Origin: Gnetum montanum
Taxonomy: Eukaryota; Streptophyta; Gnetopsida; Gnetales; Gnetaceae
DNA: 64,000 nt
Direction of reading: 5' to 3'
NCBI GenBank assembly: GCA_015680685.1
Contig: MNCI01010462.1
Span: forward strand, 149,980 to 213,979
Position numbers and translations under genes: made by a program. Shown here one piece after another: positions 34,417 to 46,640 of this stretch. Position 1 is the first letter of the stretch; each line of letters starts with the position of its first letter. Under the pieces are notes generated by a model. The model was not told the origin of the DNA and did not search any database. It saw only the letters and a program-made list of their open reading frames with translations.

Positions 34417-34901
34417 GAAGCTAATTTTTATGATTTCTAAATTTGAAAACAATGGTGGAACCCATTTCTTAGCCTAGATAAACCTAGGCTGCCTAAATAA
34501 TTTTATGTTAATTACATTACCAATGATGATATGGGGACAAAATGCATAGCTTTGAAATTTACTTTATGCTATCCAATTATTGAACAAATAGTTGCAACTA
34601 CTAGTAAGGGTGTTGGAACCTTGAAATAATTATAATATAAGAATATCCAATATATATAGTTCAATTAGAATGCTATAATTTAGCATCGTCCATCAAAATA
34701 AAACCTATGACTTTGAGTTTTCGAATCTAGAGTCTTACTACTAAGCTAATACCTCATTGTTTGTATATGATACTATGACCATTTTACCTATCCCTACATC
34801 TCCAATTGATATTAGGTCCATATTATGACAATAAAATTATCTTTAGCTATGCCTTTAATATCCTTCCCATCTTGCTGCATTATACAACATTTTCTCAATA
34901 T
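34417..34901 (-). repeat. ~480-bp interspersed unit B
   Basis: Same layout as unit A. The A-box-like head on the minus strand is TTAGCTTAGTAG near 34738-34750, with ATTCGAA beside it. Confidence 0.75.
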
Positions 34902-35576
34902 TGTTTAGGTTTTAAGTTTTAGGGTTTAGGATTTTTAGGATTTAGGCTTTAAATTTTTTATGAGTTTAGGGCTTTTTAGGGTGTAGGAATAAGGATTAAG
35001 TTTAAATATTAGGGTTTCTTAGTATTTAGTGGTTTATGGTTTTTAGGGTTTAGGGTTTAGGATTTAGGATTCTTTAGGATTTAGTTGTTTTTAGGATTTA
35101 TGTTTTAGTAATTTTTTAGGAGTTATGGTTTATGATATTTAGGTTTTAGGTTTTAGAATTTAGGATTTTAGGATTTATGATTTTAAGGATTTTTTGGCAT
35201 TTAGGTTTTAGGCTTTTTAAGATTTAGGGATTTATAGGATTTAGTGTTTACGATTTAGGAGTTTTAAAGTTTAAGGATGCGAATTTGGGCTTTTTTGGGT
35301 TTAGGGAATAGGGTTTTTGATTTTTTAGTATTTAGGATTTAGGGTTTAGGATTTTTTAGGATTTAATGTTTTTAAGGGCTATTTAGGATTTAAGGTTTAT
35401 GGTTTGCAATTTTTTAAGGTTTATGTTTTAGAGTTTAGGGTTTAGGATTTTTTAGGATTATGTTTTAGAGTTTAGGGTTTAGGATTTTTTAGGATTTAGA
35501 ATTTAAGATTTTTAGGGTTTAATATCTTTTATCATTTAGAGTTTATTCTTTTTAGATTTTAGTGTTTAGGACTTAG

Positions 35577-36041
35577 AGAAGCTAATTTTTATGATTTTAT
35601 AATTTTCAAAACATTGGTGGAAATCTATCTCTTAGTCTAAATAAACCTAGGAGGCCTACATAATTTTATATTAATTACATTACCAATTATGATGTAGGAA
35701 TCAAGTGCATAGTTTGAAATTTTATTTGATGCTATCCAATTATTAAATAAATAACTAAAACTACTAGTAGGATTGTTGGATCCTTGACATAATTGTAATA
35801 TAAGGAAACATAATATATATATATATTCTAAAAAGAATTTTATAAGTTAGCATTGAGTTTTAAAATCTAGTGTCTTACCACTAGGCTAAAATGTCATTGT
35901 TTCCACATGATAGTAAGACCACCTTATCTATCTATGAATCTCCAATTTATAATAGGTCTTTATTATGAGTATAAAATTATATTCATCTATGCCTTTAATA
36001 TCCTTCTATCATGCTACATTATACAATATTTTCTCAATAAG
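35577..36041 (-). repeat. ~480-bp interspersed unit C
   Basis: Same layout; slightly shorter (about 465 bp), with part of the B-box region deleted near 35850. Confidence 0.75.
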
Positions 36042-36291
36042 GTATAGGATTTAGTGTTTTTAGGATTTTTATTAATTAGGGTTAAGGAATTAATAATTAT
36101 GATTTAGTGTTTAGGATTTTTGAGGATTAAAGATTAGAATTAAGGGTTTAGGATTTTTTAAGATATAGGGATTTTAAGGCTTAGGGTTTTCTAGGATTTA
36201 GGATTTAGATTTTAGGGATTAGGGTTTAGGTTTTTGGGTTTAAGGTTTTTCAAGATTTAGGGTATAGGGTTTAGGATTTTTTAGTATATAG

Positions 36292-36778
36292 GAAAGTTAG
36301 TTTCTATTATTTCCTAATTTTCAAAAAATTGGTGGAACTTATCTCTAAGCTTAGATAAACTTACGAGGCATAGATAATTTTATGTTAATTGCATTACCAA
36401 GGATGATGTAGAAATCAAGTGCACAGGCTAGAATTTTATCCTATGCTATCTAATTTTGGAACAAATAATTATAACTACTAGTTAGGAAGTTGAAATGTTA
36501 AAATAATTATAATATAAGTTCACCCAATATATCTAGTCCCATCAAAACATTATAACTTAGCATTGCCCACCAAAATAAAACTTGTGAGTTTGAGTTTTCA
36601 AATCTAGAGTCTTACTACTAGGCTACCAACTGATTATCTACACATGATAGTAAGACCATCTCATCTATCCCTTCATTTGCAATCAATAGTAGGTCCTTAT
36701 TATGAGAATAAAATTATCTTCATCTATGCATTCAATATTCTTCTATTCTGCAGAATTATATAACATTTCCTAAATAGG
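36292..36778 (-). repeat. ~480-bp interspersed unit D
   Basis: Same layout; the A-box-like head on the minus strand is GTAGCCTAGTAG near 36615-36627. Confidence 0.75.
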
Positions 36779-37079
36779 CTTTAGGTCTTAGGATTTTAGG
36801 TTAAGGGATTAAGGATTAGGATTTAGGCCTTATGGTTTATGGTTTTGTATTTAGGGTTTTTAGAGTTTTAAGAGTTTAGGATGTATGATTTCTGGGATTT
36901 AGGATTTTTTAGTATTTATGATGTATGATTTTTTAGGATTGTTAGAGATTAGGTTTTAGGGCTAATGATTTAAGGTGTTTAGAGTTTATGTTTTAGGGTT
37001 TAGGGTTTAGCATTATATATTTATTTAGGATTTAAGGTTTTTAAAGAATAGTGTTTATGGTTTTTAAGGAAGGAGATGG

Positions 37080-38790
37080 GTCCATTTTCTCTACCCAACA
37101 AACTCAGTTGTCCACAAGGTCGAATCTTAGCACTAGAGAGGAAACAATATCTCTAACAGAATAGCACCCACTCCCAAAGATTTCTAGGAATGCTGTGTCT
37201 TTCTTAGTGCACTTGGAGGAAGGTGAGGGGGCAATAGTACTAGTGATGTAGCACTAAGTATAAGAAATAGTAGTAGAGGTCATTGTTGATAGAATTGTTA
37301 AAACACTCAATGCACCTATAGTTCCTATACCAAATTTTATTTCACTTAAAGATGTGTAGACACTTGTAGGGATCATAAGTGATAGATTAAGCATAGCACA
37401 ACATGAAAAACTACTACACCAACTAGTAGGAATTGGGAAACTACTGCTAGATGCCTTTGATCTTTTAGAAAGTATTATTGCAACCCAATCAAAACTACTA
37501 GAGACAATAGGCAATAACATTATCTTGGAAGGGAAACTCAAAATAGCCAAAGAGTTGAATGAATGCTTCGCTACTAAATTTGCTAAATTAAGAGCCTAGA
37601 TTACCAACCTTGCACTTTTCAACTGAGTGTTAACAAGAGATGAAGCTTTAGAACAACTTCATAGTAGGCTAAAAGGGGTATAGGATGTGATGGAGATAGT
37701 GGTGTTTTATTGATCCTTGGTAGAGGCCACTTAGCACAAAATTCAAAAGGCCTTGGATCTAACCCACTAGGAGAATGTGCAACTAACCACAAAAAATCAT
37801 CATCTAAAAAATGTTGATGCACATAAATAGTAGTTGACTAATTTTATCTATCAAGAGTAGGAGCAACTAGCCAACACAAAGACATAGTTAAGAAGATTAG
37901 TAGTTGAGAATAGAAACCTCTCTATGGAGGAGGTTGTGCCCTTTGCCAAAAGATTGCAATAGAGGTAGCCACCTGGAAATTAGAGGCTCTCAAATTCAAA
38001 AAAGTTAAGGATCACTATTAAGATTAGGTCAGCCTACAAAAAGAAGTATATAAGAAACATATTCAACTGGTGAAGGCAAAGATGAATGAGACCCTCCAAC
38101 AACTCGAACATGAACATGAATTACGGTAACCTATTATTGATGTGAGTAATCAGTACAATAAATTAGAAATTTTCTTAAAGAAGTTGCTGATAGAGGAAAT
38201 GATGGAATACATGGAGCTCACTAACCTCTAATATGCAAACTTGGCTATGTTAACTGCTAGACGACTGCATTTAGAATTGGAAAAGTAGCTAGGTAGCTCG
38301 TACTTATTGTACAAGGCTAAGTTCAAGCAACAAAAGGACACCAAGCAAAAGCTTGCAATGGTAAACATTAAACTTGAGGTTCTCCATGGAAAATAGATTG
38401 ATAAGAGATTTACTACTAAAAACCTAGCCAAAAAAATGAATGACTACTAGGAATTGCAGGATGTAGTTATGGAATTTGATGTCGAACATAAGCAATTTGC
38501 TACCTGGTTTGTCAGTGTTAAGGAGCTATTCCAAATAATGCCCTGTCTATGGGATATCCCCATTCCAACACACATTGGCAATGCCATGTGGACTATAAAT
38601 GATGCCTAGATCAAGGATGATAAAATGAAGACATTAGTAGATGCCTTTCACCTTTCACTAGAGGTAGTAGCGACAACATAATAGTCATAGTTGCCTAAGC
38701 CACCAAACATGCCCGAAGTTGGTGAAGGTCCTTCAAAACCTTAGGAGCCTCCACCACCTAGGATTTTTTGATCTTATTAACCACCTTCAT
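37080..38790 (+). pseudogene. Decayed coding remnant, Gln/Leu/Lys-rich, coiled-coil-like
   Basis: The plus strand reads as a continuous helical, charged protein interrupted almost only by TAG: KLLLDAFDLLESIIATQSK, LEGKLKIAKELNECFATKF, RDEALEQLHSRLKG, LTTKNHHLKNVDAHK. Between 37340 and 37970 I count 13 in-frame stops: 11 TAG, 2 TGA, no TAA. TAG positions fit lost Gln codons. The composition suggests a long coiled coil, perhaps an accessory ORF of an old gypsy element. No family is recognised. Confidence 0.45.
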
Positions 38791-39049
38791 GCCATTAGAG
38801 GATGTGTTGTCCAGTTTTAAGTAGTCATGTTATGGTATTCAATTTTGTGTCATGAACACCACCAATTTTTGTAATGATGTTGATTTGTACACTTGAGAAA
38901 TCAGCTTTGTTATGTCAAGAGTTAGTCAATAATTTCATACCTTCTCAATTTTGTAAAGAAGCTCAAGAATGAGTTTTCATTTAGTCATGGGAATATGATG
39001 AAGCATGAAAGTGTCACATCGATTGACCCTTGTTAACATGGCCTCATTG
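38791..39049. other. Intergenic, nothing recognised
   Basis: No feature beyond AT-rich sequence. Confidence 0.4.
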
Positions 39050-39895
39050 ATGGGTCCTTGGCATTGCAACCCCATATATGTTGTGTTCACTCATTGATGT
39101 AGCATTTTTTGTGTGTATGGGTCCTTGTTGACATAGTTCCCCAATAAATTATATAAATATACACTTACTAGTGGAGTTTATGGGAGGAAAAGTCATAGTT
39201 GTAGTAGAGATCTTGTAGTTTTATCATTTAAGAGTTAGAATATTTTTTTCAGTGCCTATATTAGGAGTTAGAAAGTGTATGGATCTTTATTTGAGCATTG
39301 ATGTACTTGAGCATACTAGTGTGAATGATAATAAAGATGAGCCTTTTGATCAAACATTTCAACACTTGAAATAGATTAGTGATTTATTCCTATGTTTACT
39401 ATTTTCATTATTATGCAATTAATTAAGCTAGACTAGACTACAATTGGTTAATTAATTAAGATAAATAGATTAAACACATAAGTATGATCACTTCACGTGT
39501 AAGATACAACACTTGGTAATCTCAACAGTGCTTAATGCTTAGTAGCCCAACAGTTTTGTATGCATTTAGTATGTGTATAGAAAGTGGAAGTAGATATTTA
39601 TGTTAGGATTAGTTAGAGATCAATTAATTAGTTATTAAATTACTTCATTTCTCTATTTTAAGCACCAATAACATAAAACAAAAAATAATAAAAATCATAT
39701 GCCTTAATTACACTTAAACATACCTTTGTACATCATAAGTGTAATTGGGAAGATAATGAATGATTGTTACGAAAGTTGCACTTCCTAGAGACGAGTGTAC
39801 TAGAAGATGAGGAGTCCACAAAATTTGACTAGATCATGCATGAATGCTTAGTGATTCATATGGTTGAGCGTAGGGGTATTTGACCACTCAACATA
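39050..39895 (+). repeat. Inverted LTR copy of the gypsy 1-5 family (solo or truncated)
   Basis: This is the reverse complement of the LTRs at 40399 and 49341: 'tggttgagcgtaggggtatttgaccactca' near its right end, and 'gtgtgaatgataataaagatgagcc' in the middle. No primer site follows the right end and no matching partner is present. The left boundary is approximate. Confidence 0.65.
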
Positions 39896-40029
39896 GCCCA
39901 TCTATTATATGCCATAACTGCTCATGTTGAGAGAAGCGATGGTTTAAATAGCTGTACAACAAGGAATAGTTTCTACCCAAGGTTGTATTAAGGGATTTAT
40001 TATTTCATTTCTTTCATCGTTCTACTTTC

Positions 40030-40398
40030 TCATGTTAGACATTATAGAGTACGATTGATATTTTTCATTGAATAACTCTAACATTGTATTCCATCTCTTG
40101 ATAGATTTTGGTTTTAAGGATTAGTACTAGTTCTTTGCCTCCTTTATGAGTATCCTATGGAATAGTTAAAACTTTTGTTAGTAATTTTTAATGTTTTGCA
40201 AGACATAAGCATTATGGAAGGCTTGCAAATGATGTTACAAGTCTACATTACACTCTTTCTCGAACTGAGAAATGTTGTTCATGTTAAGCCACATGATGTG
40301 ACTATCCCTTTAATGCCTAGGTTGGATATAAAAAACCTTCCTAATATTAATCATGATCTTGATAACAAGAATGTATTTATCATAATCATCATATTCAT
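40030..40398 (-). pseudogene. Gag fragment of gypsy element 4 (left of the element 3 insertion)
   Basis: Minus-strand translation gives HLQAFHNAYVLQNIKN, LIKEAKN and RWNTMLELFNEKYQ, the capsid domain of the family gag. It stops at the TTCAT duplication of element 3; the N-terminal half of the same gag resumes at 50209. Confidence 0.75.
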
Positions 40399-41266
40399 TG
40401 ATTAGTAGTGAGGTACTCCTATGTCCAACCATATGAATCACAAGCATTCACATGCGATCTCATCAAATTCCACAAACCTTAGGCTTCTAACTACATTGGT
40501 TCTAGAACATGAAATCTAATTGTGATGATTGTTGTCTTCCTAACTACACTTCTGGAGCTTACTTGTATGGTTAAGTGTAATTGAGGCACATGATTTTTAT
40601 TATTTTATATTTTATTTGTCTATGATTAACAATAGGTTGAAACTCAATTTATAAATCAATTTAACTAATCTAATTGATAATTAATAATTAACTATTCTAA
40701 CATAAGTATATAGTTCCACTTTCTGTGCACATCCTTAACACATATAACACTACTGTATTACCAAATGTTAAGTTTTGGGATTACCAAACATCATACGCAT
40801 ACTTGAAGCGATCATACTTATGTGCTTAATTAACTACTATTTAATCTAGCTAGCTTACTTTAGCTTAATTACTGAAAATAATAAATAAAACTAAGTAGAA
40901 CATTAAATTCATGAATAAATAATTAAGCTAGCCAAGGTGTTGCAAGGTTTGATTAGAAAGTTCATGTTTATTTCTACACACACTTCTATGCTTAGGTACA
41001 ATAGTGGTTGAATAAAGATTTGTACACTTAATGACTCTACTTGTAGGCACTTTGGAAAATATTATAACTCTTGGAGATAAGAAACTACAAGATCTTTGCT
41101 ATGCTATGACAAAAACTTATGCCCAAATTGTGTGCTCAAGCGCTATATTTATAAGTCATCATAAATCCCATAATATTAGATATTTGACATCACTTCTTGT
41201 GCCCTGATATCATGTATATGATATCAAGGCTCCCAATATCATATCCATATAAAACATGACTCACCA
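40399..41266 (-). repeat. 3' LTR of gypsy element 3
   Basis: 868 bp; + strand TGATTAGTAGTGAGGTAC...CTCACCA. Its U3 contains repeated GATATC/ATATCA motifs (41200-41250). It is followed by the polypurine tract (tacccccat, 41267-41275). Confidence 0.95.
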
Positions 41267-43290
41267 TACCCCCATGACTAAATGAAAACTTGTCCTCGAG
41301 TGAAAAAAAAGAGGAACAAGTTTCTTAGAAAATATTAGGAAGGTATGAGATTATTAATAGACATGAAAATTAACTCAGATGAAACAAATAGATGTTAAGT
41401 GCCTAAGTATATGGATTTACAATCTTGTTTACAATATTGATTTTTCATGATAATAAGATTAAACACCCTAGCCAAAACTGACATCCAACTCCTCTGGTAG
41501 CTAAAAAGTAAGGGAGAAGATTCAATGATCATGAGGGATCCTTGTTGCATGGTGTTGCTGCTTCTTCCATGGTAAAGATAATCCTACTTCTAGTCCAGGC
41601 TTCCCATTACAATCACAAAAATATCATGGATTAGTGTGTAATGTGTAACATATAACTATTGGGTACCTTATCTTGTCAATAGTTACACTTGGCTAGGTTG
41701 TGATTATGATTATTTAATTTCTTTAATAGTATTAGTGGGAAGGCTAAAAAATATGGTGGAATGGATAAGCTATCCATTAATAAATTTTGAAAAGTCCAAG
41801 AGCAAGAAAATACTTGAAGAGGGTCAAAGAATTCACAACAACAATAATAAAAATATTTTTAGTGAAAAACATTATAAAGATGCACACAATTGGATGTCAT
41901 TGATGGGGTGAACAAAAGGTTTCGATTGTGTAAATGTCTAAGGGTAGAGAACTTAACTAACCCAATCAAAAGGTATGCATGTGGATACTCCCCAAAGCAA
42001 GGACATGCCCTTGTTGCCCTTGCATAACTTCAGACCAAGGAGTCCATGGGCACCATGCGTGATTAATGGTTATGGAGAGTTAAACACGAAAACTTGGAAC
42101 AAACTACCTAAGAATTTTTATACATCAAACCAAGACATCAAACAAGGACATGAATAATGGTAGTGAGGTGAGGCATGGAAAGCATAGATGGATGAGAGAT
42201 AGAGTGTAATGTGGTTCGTAATTAAGGATACATGAAATTCTGTATGAATTTTTTGGTTAAATGACCTGATAAAATCCATTCTTTCTCTAGAGAAAAACCG
42301 ACCATGTTTAGTGACTCTGCATCACTACTCTAAGATTAGTCAACCCTCTTGAGACACAACAGTGCTCCCATAGAACAACCATCATTCCTTATTTTAAGAA
42401 GAAAAGATAAGTAGGAAGTGAGAGAGGGCCTTAGTTATAGGGGGCCTTCAGGCATTGGTAACATGTCTTTTAATTTACATAACTAGTGCTTGTAGCCTAT
42501 TTATTTTTTCTAAGGGGTGTTCTTTGAATTCCCATCCTTTTTTTTGTGTGTGATATGTGAATGACACCATGCAAAGACTTATTCAACTTCCTATTATTGT
42601 TCAACATAGAATGGTAATTAATCCATGAAAACACACATGCATCCAATTAGGTAGAAAGGTACAAATAGTACCAAATGCCCTTGATGTCACACCCTATTCA
42701 AACCTTTGAATCCTTTCTGAGTTCAAAAAATACCAAGGTCATAAGTTCATTAAGGTTTCATTCATAAAAGAGAGACTTCATACTTCTAGAACAAGGAAAA
42801 TCATAGAGTTTGTTAATGGGTGGATGTTGTGGACTCACTACCTATTTCATGAAAAAAAAACCATGTCCTAGTTATTAGTAACAAAATTCAAAGCTAGAAT
42901 CCAGACACCAATAATCAAATAACCAGATAACACATGCCCACATCAAACAAACCACAATGTACCTAGTTTGCAATAAGGCTTATTATTGTTAAAACACAAT
43001 AATAAAATCACACCAAAATAAGGAATAGTGTATAGGAAATTGTAAAATATTTAAGAGATATAAAACATACTAACAATGTTATAAAATAAAAATTAGAAGT
43101 AATTAATAACACGAAAACAAAAAGCTATAAGATAAAGATTGCGTAAGACAAAAAGTCATAGAAATAATAAGGTTTAAGATAAAAACATGTAAACAAATAT
43201 GAAAAAATGGGAAGCCAGTTATATAGTTAGCATGGATGACCATCTCCTCCATGACTAAGTTAAAAGGAGGATATCCAAAATATTGAGCGT
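41267..43290 (-). other. Polypurine tract and long 3' non-coding region of gypsy element 3
   Basis: About 2 kb without a coding frame, alignable to the same region in elements 1 and 2. It includes 'aaggggtgttctttgaattc' and 'gacaccatgcaaagac' (42513-42580). Confidence 0.7.
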
Positions 43291-44640
43291 GGTTGTCCAT
43301 TTGATGAGGTGTTTATTGCACTACATTACTTAGGTTAATGAAAAGGTTTGAATTGTTGTGTGTTGCCCAACTACTTCTTGTCTAGGCTCTTAGGTTTGTA
43401 GATCAACATGGTCATAGAAGGAAATGTTTTGTAAATGATATAAGATACTTCCCACAACATCTGAAACTTAGTTTGTTGAGTTATGTGTGTGGGGTTCTAG
43501 TAGAGAACCTTATCTTCTAGTTGAGATTTGACTTTCCTAATTCTAAGGTCATGGTGCTTTTTGTTAAATTCCTTGTGCAACTCATTAGATGATAGGGCCA
43601 CCAATTGATTTTATTTTAGTAGTTTGAGATTCATTAATCTTTCTTTTGCACTAGACTCAAGTTGAGGTCAAGGTCACAGGCTATTGAAAGTGTATGGAGC
43701 TCTGACTAGATCAGAAGAGTTGGTAATTTTCCATAAACCAGCTTATAGGGAGAGTAGCCAATAGGGAGTTTCCATGTTGAGTGATAGGTCCAAACAACAT
43801 CATTAAGTTTTGTGTTCCAATCTCTCCTATATTTTATAACTGTTCTCGTTAAGATCTTAGTGATTTCCCTATTAGTAACCTTAGCTTAACCATTGGCTTG
43901 GGGGTGATAGGGTGTTGTTAGTTTATGTTCAACCCCTAAGTGTTGCATAATATTTTGAAATGTGATTCTTGTAAAGTGGGTTCCATTGTCTTAAATTAAT
44001 GCACATGACAAACCAAACTTATTTACAACATTCTATTGTACAAATAGAGTAGTAGTAAAAGATGTATAGTTGATGACAGCTACTCCTTCTACCCATTTTG
44101 TACAATAGTCAATAGCGACTATGATGTATGCCTTTTCATTTGACATGGATGTGATGGAACCCATGAAGTTAATACCCCATATGTCAAAAGTTCTAGTGGT
44201 TGGATCCATTGCTGAGGTCCCTCCATTTGAGTAGTCATCCCACCATCTCGTTATTAGCATTTACAAGAGTGGACAAATTGGTGAACATCTCTAAAAATTG
44301 TTGGCTAATAATACCTTGCCATTAGGATTTTAATGGCTGTGTATATCTTAGCATAGTGGCCCCCACAAGGACCCTCATGAGCATCCTAGAAAACATATAG
44401 TTGACTAGCATTAGGGACATACCAATGAACCATGCCATCAATGCACACCTTGTAGAGGTGCTCATTCATCTCTGTGAAGCATTTTACCTAGTGAAGAAAC
44501 TATTGTTTCTTCTAATGGTCCAAACCTTGTGGCATCTCTTTAGTGAGAAGATAGGTGAGAATGTTATCATACCATCTAACCTCAATGGAAAATTATTTAG
44601 TTATAGCCTTAGTAAAGAGGAGTTCATGAGGAAATAAATT
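43291..44640 (-). pseudogene. Integrase, gypsy element 3
   Basis: Core motifs on the minus strand: FDIWGINFMGS (first catalytic D) and VAIDYCTKWVEGVAV in 44033-44260, then DNGTHFTRITFQNIM with LGVEHKLTTPYHPQANG and NREITKIL (second D and E of the D-D-E triad), then RRDWNTKLNDVVW and a C-terminal domain at 43330-43640 matching the fragment in element 1. Several stops are present. It would insert element DNA into the genome. Confidence 0.85.
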
Positions 44641-45000
44641 AGATAGTGGGCTTTCCTCTTCTTTGTTGTTCCATTGTAATCGAGACAAGTGGTTGGCAAC
44701 CACATTCTCAGTTTCCTTTTAATCTACCATCACAAGATTAGATTCCTACAAGATCACTAGCCATCATATGACATGAGGGCTCATTGTTGGCTTATTTCTC
44801 AGGAGGTGAATTACATTATGGTCCATTTGCACAAAGACTTTGTATCCAAGAAAATAGTGCCTAAACTTCTCTAGGGCAAACACCACTGCCATCAATTCGT
44901 TTTCTATGGTGTTGTAGTTTAGTTGTGCATCTAGAATTCTTTGGCTTGTACAATAGATGTAATATGAATGTTTATTATCATTCAACTATGTAAACATGGA
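44641..45000 (-). pseudogene. RNase H domain, gypsy element 3
   Basis: YYIYCTSQRILDAQLNYNTIEN followed by ELMAVVFALEKFRHYFLGYK and VFVQMDHNVIHLL correspond to the usual 'Y-x-S-x-x-L-x-x-A-Q-x-N-Y' and 'T-D-H' strands of gypsy RNase H, with the T-D-H changed to M-D-H. Confidence 0.85.
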
Positions 45001-45930
45001 CCCCAAAGCATAATTTGATGTATTTTTCATGAGGTGAAATGGTCTAGATCACTCTAGTGGCTATAGAATTGGATTTTTTTACAAGTTCCTATGATAGGCT
45101 TTGGAATGTCTTTTCACAGTCCTTGGTCTAGACAAAGAGAACATCTTTCTTTGGAGTACTTGCTCAAGGTAGTCTAGGACTTGCTTAAATGTAACTCTAT
45201 AGGTGGAGAAGTAATCCATGACAACTTCCACCCCACTACTAATTTGTTGCTAAAAATATTTAGGACCAAGTGTTGGAATGTAGTAGGGTTATTACATAGA
45301 CCAAAAGGCATCTTACAATATGCAAAGGTCCCTCAAGGACTCATGAATATTGTCTTGGCTTGGTCCTTTAGCACAATATAGATTTGATTATAGCCACTAT
45401 AACTATTTAGAAAACTATAATAGCAATGCCTAGATATGGTTTCCAATGCCTGATTCACAAATGACAATGGAAAATGATCCTTGAATGTTGCCATATTCAG
45501 TAGCTGAAAATTGATATAGACCTACCACTTGTCACCTTTCTTTGAAATAATCATGAGTGGGCTAACCCACTCACTATTTACAATGGGATAGATAAAATCA
45601 ACCTTAAGAAGTTGTTTAATTTTCTCTGTGATGATTAGCTTCAATTTGGGATTTAACTGCCACTATGGTTGCCTCTTTGGCTTCATGGCCAAATCAATGT
45701 AGATATGATGCTGGCATATCCTAGGATCAGTCCTTATGATTTTAGAACATGAGTAAGAAAAGGTTGTTGACCACTTGTTGATCACCTTCAATAGCATCTA
45801 TGTTTATTCAAGAGCAAGATTTGCATTGATAATTACCAGCTTACATATTCCATGCCAACAGGCAAAGTTCATAACTCAAGGGGATCTTGTTTAAAATGTT
45901 TAGGAATTTCCAACTCTCTCCAATAGGTAT
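45001..45930 (-). pseudogene. Reverse transcriptase, gypsy element 3
   Basis: The minus strand reads KTIFMSPxGTFAYCKMPFGL followed by CNNPTTFQ, then VEVVMDYFST where the catalytic [FY]-x-D-D has become M-D-Y. The N-terminal lead-in (EKVHHQLSNN, WRELEIPKHFKQDPLEL) is at 45869-46057. Multiple stops are present. Confidence 0.85.
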
Positions 45931-46049
45931 CATCATTTACATTATTAGAGAGTTGGTGATGAACTTTCTCTAGTTCATCCATGCCTATAACATAAGTGCA
46001 TGCGAGGCTCTCAGTAGGTTTCATGCACATTATGCTACTTTCAGGATTA

Positions 46050-46640
46050 GTAGTCAACCACTAGGTGCCCTTTTGTTTTATGGCTACAATTTATAAACAC
46101 CTTTGAATATATGGTTCATATGCATACTACCTACATGGGGACTCATTTTATGGACCATAGTTTCTACATGCAATTGCACCTTTTATCATTATACATGATG
46201 CATGGAATTCAGTTCTTCTTGGTTTTTTTGAATGCATTTTCCTTAGATATCTCTAGGAAAAGATCTTTGATGCTTATTTTTGCATCAATAGTGCTTAGCC
46301 AAGCCCTTCCCATAATGATTGAAAAGTCCCCCTTATAGTTCTTGACCTTGATTACTAGGAAATTGGTAAGATAGGATCACCCATAGATAATGATCATAAT
46401 TTCTTTCATCAATCCCAATGAAATAGTAATGGACTGGTCTATTAATTCTAATAAGATATTGCTCTTCTTGAGAGGTGGTAGGTTCCAAGTAGTATACATC
46501 TTATGAGAAAACAAGTTCACACTAGAACTTGAATCAATAAGAGCTTTACGTGATTCATTCTTAGAAATCTATAAATAGATAAGAGGACTTCTAGGATTGC
46601 CTAATTTTTTGGGAAGGTTGCTAGCTCAAATCTAATCAGA
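46050..46640 (-). pseudogene. Retropepsin-like protease, gypsy element 3
   Basis: ALIDSSSSVNLFSHKMYTTW then NLPPLKKSNILLELID aligns with the proteases of elements 1 and 2. The active-site D-S-G has become D-S-S. Stops are in frame. Confidence 0.78.

Larger units (their letters stand above)
32080..37070 (+). repeat. Telomere-like (TTTAGGG)n array with four ~480-bp interspersed units
   Basis: About 5 kb built of degenerate plant telomere repeats on the plus strand (ttaggg, tttaggattt, ttttagggtttagg) in blocks at 32601-34416, 34902-35576, 36042-36291 and 36779-37070, separated by four similar non-telomeric units. Perfect TTTAGGG tracts are short. Most variants are TTTAGGA or have extra T. This is an interstitial telomere-like array with higher-order organisation. 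It does not face a chromosome end here because retroelements lie on both sides. Confidence 0.92.

Noticed and set aside
32600-37070. A true chromosome end
   Set aside because: The telomere-like repeats are degenerate and continue into unrelated retroelement sequence on both sides.
37254-37822. Minus-strand frames at 37254-37550 and 37619-37822
   Set aside because: The plus strand of this stretch reads as a decayed charged helical protein; the minus frames are its shadows.
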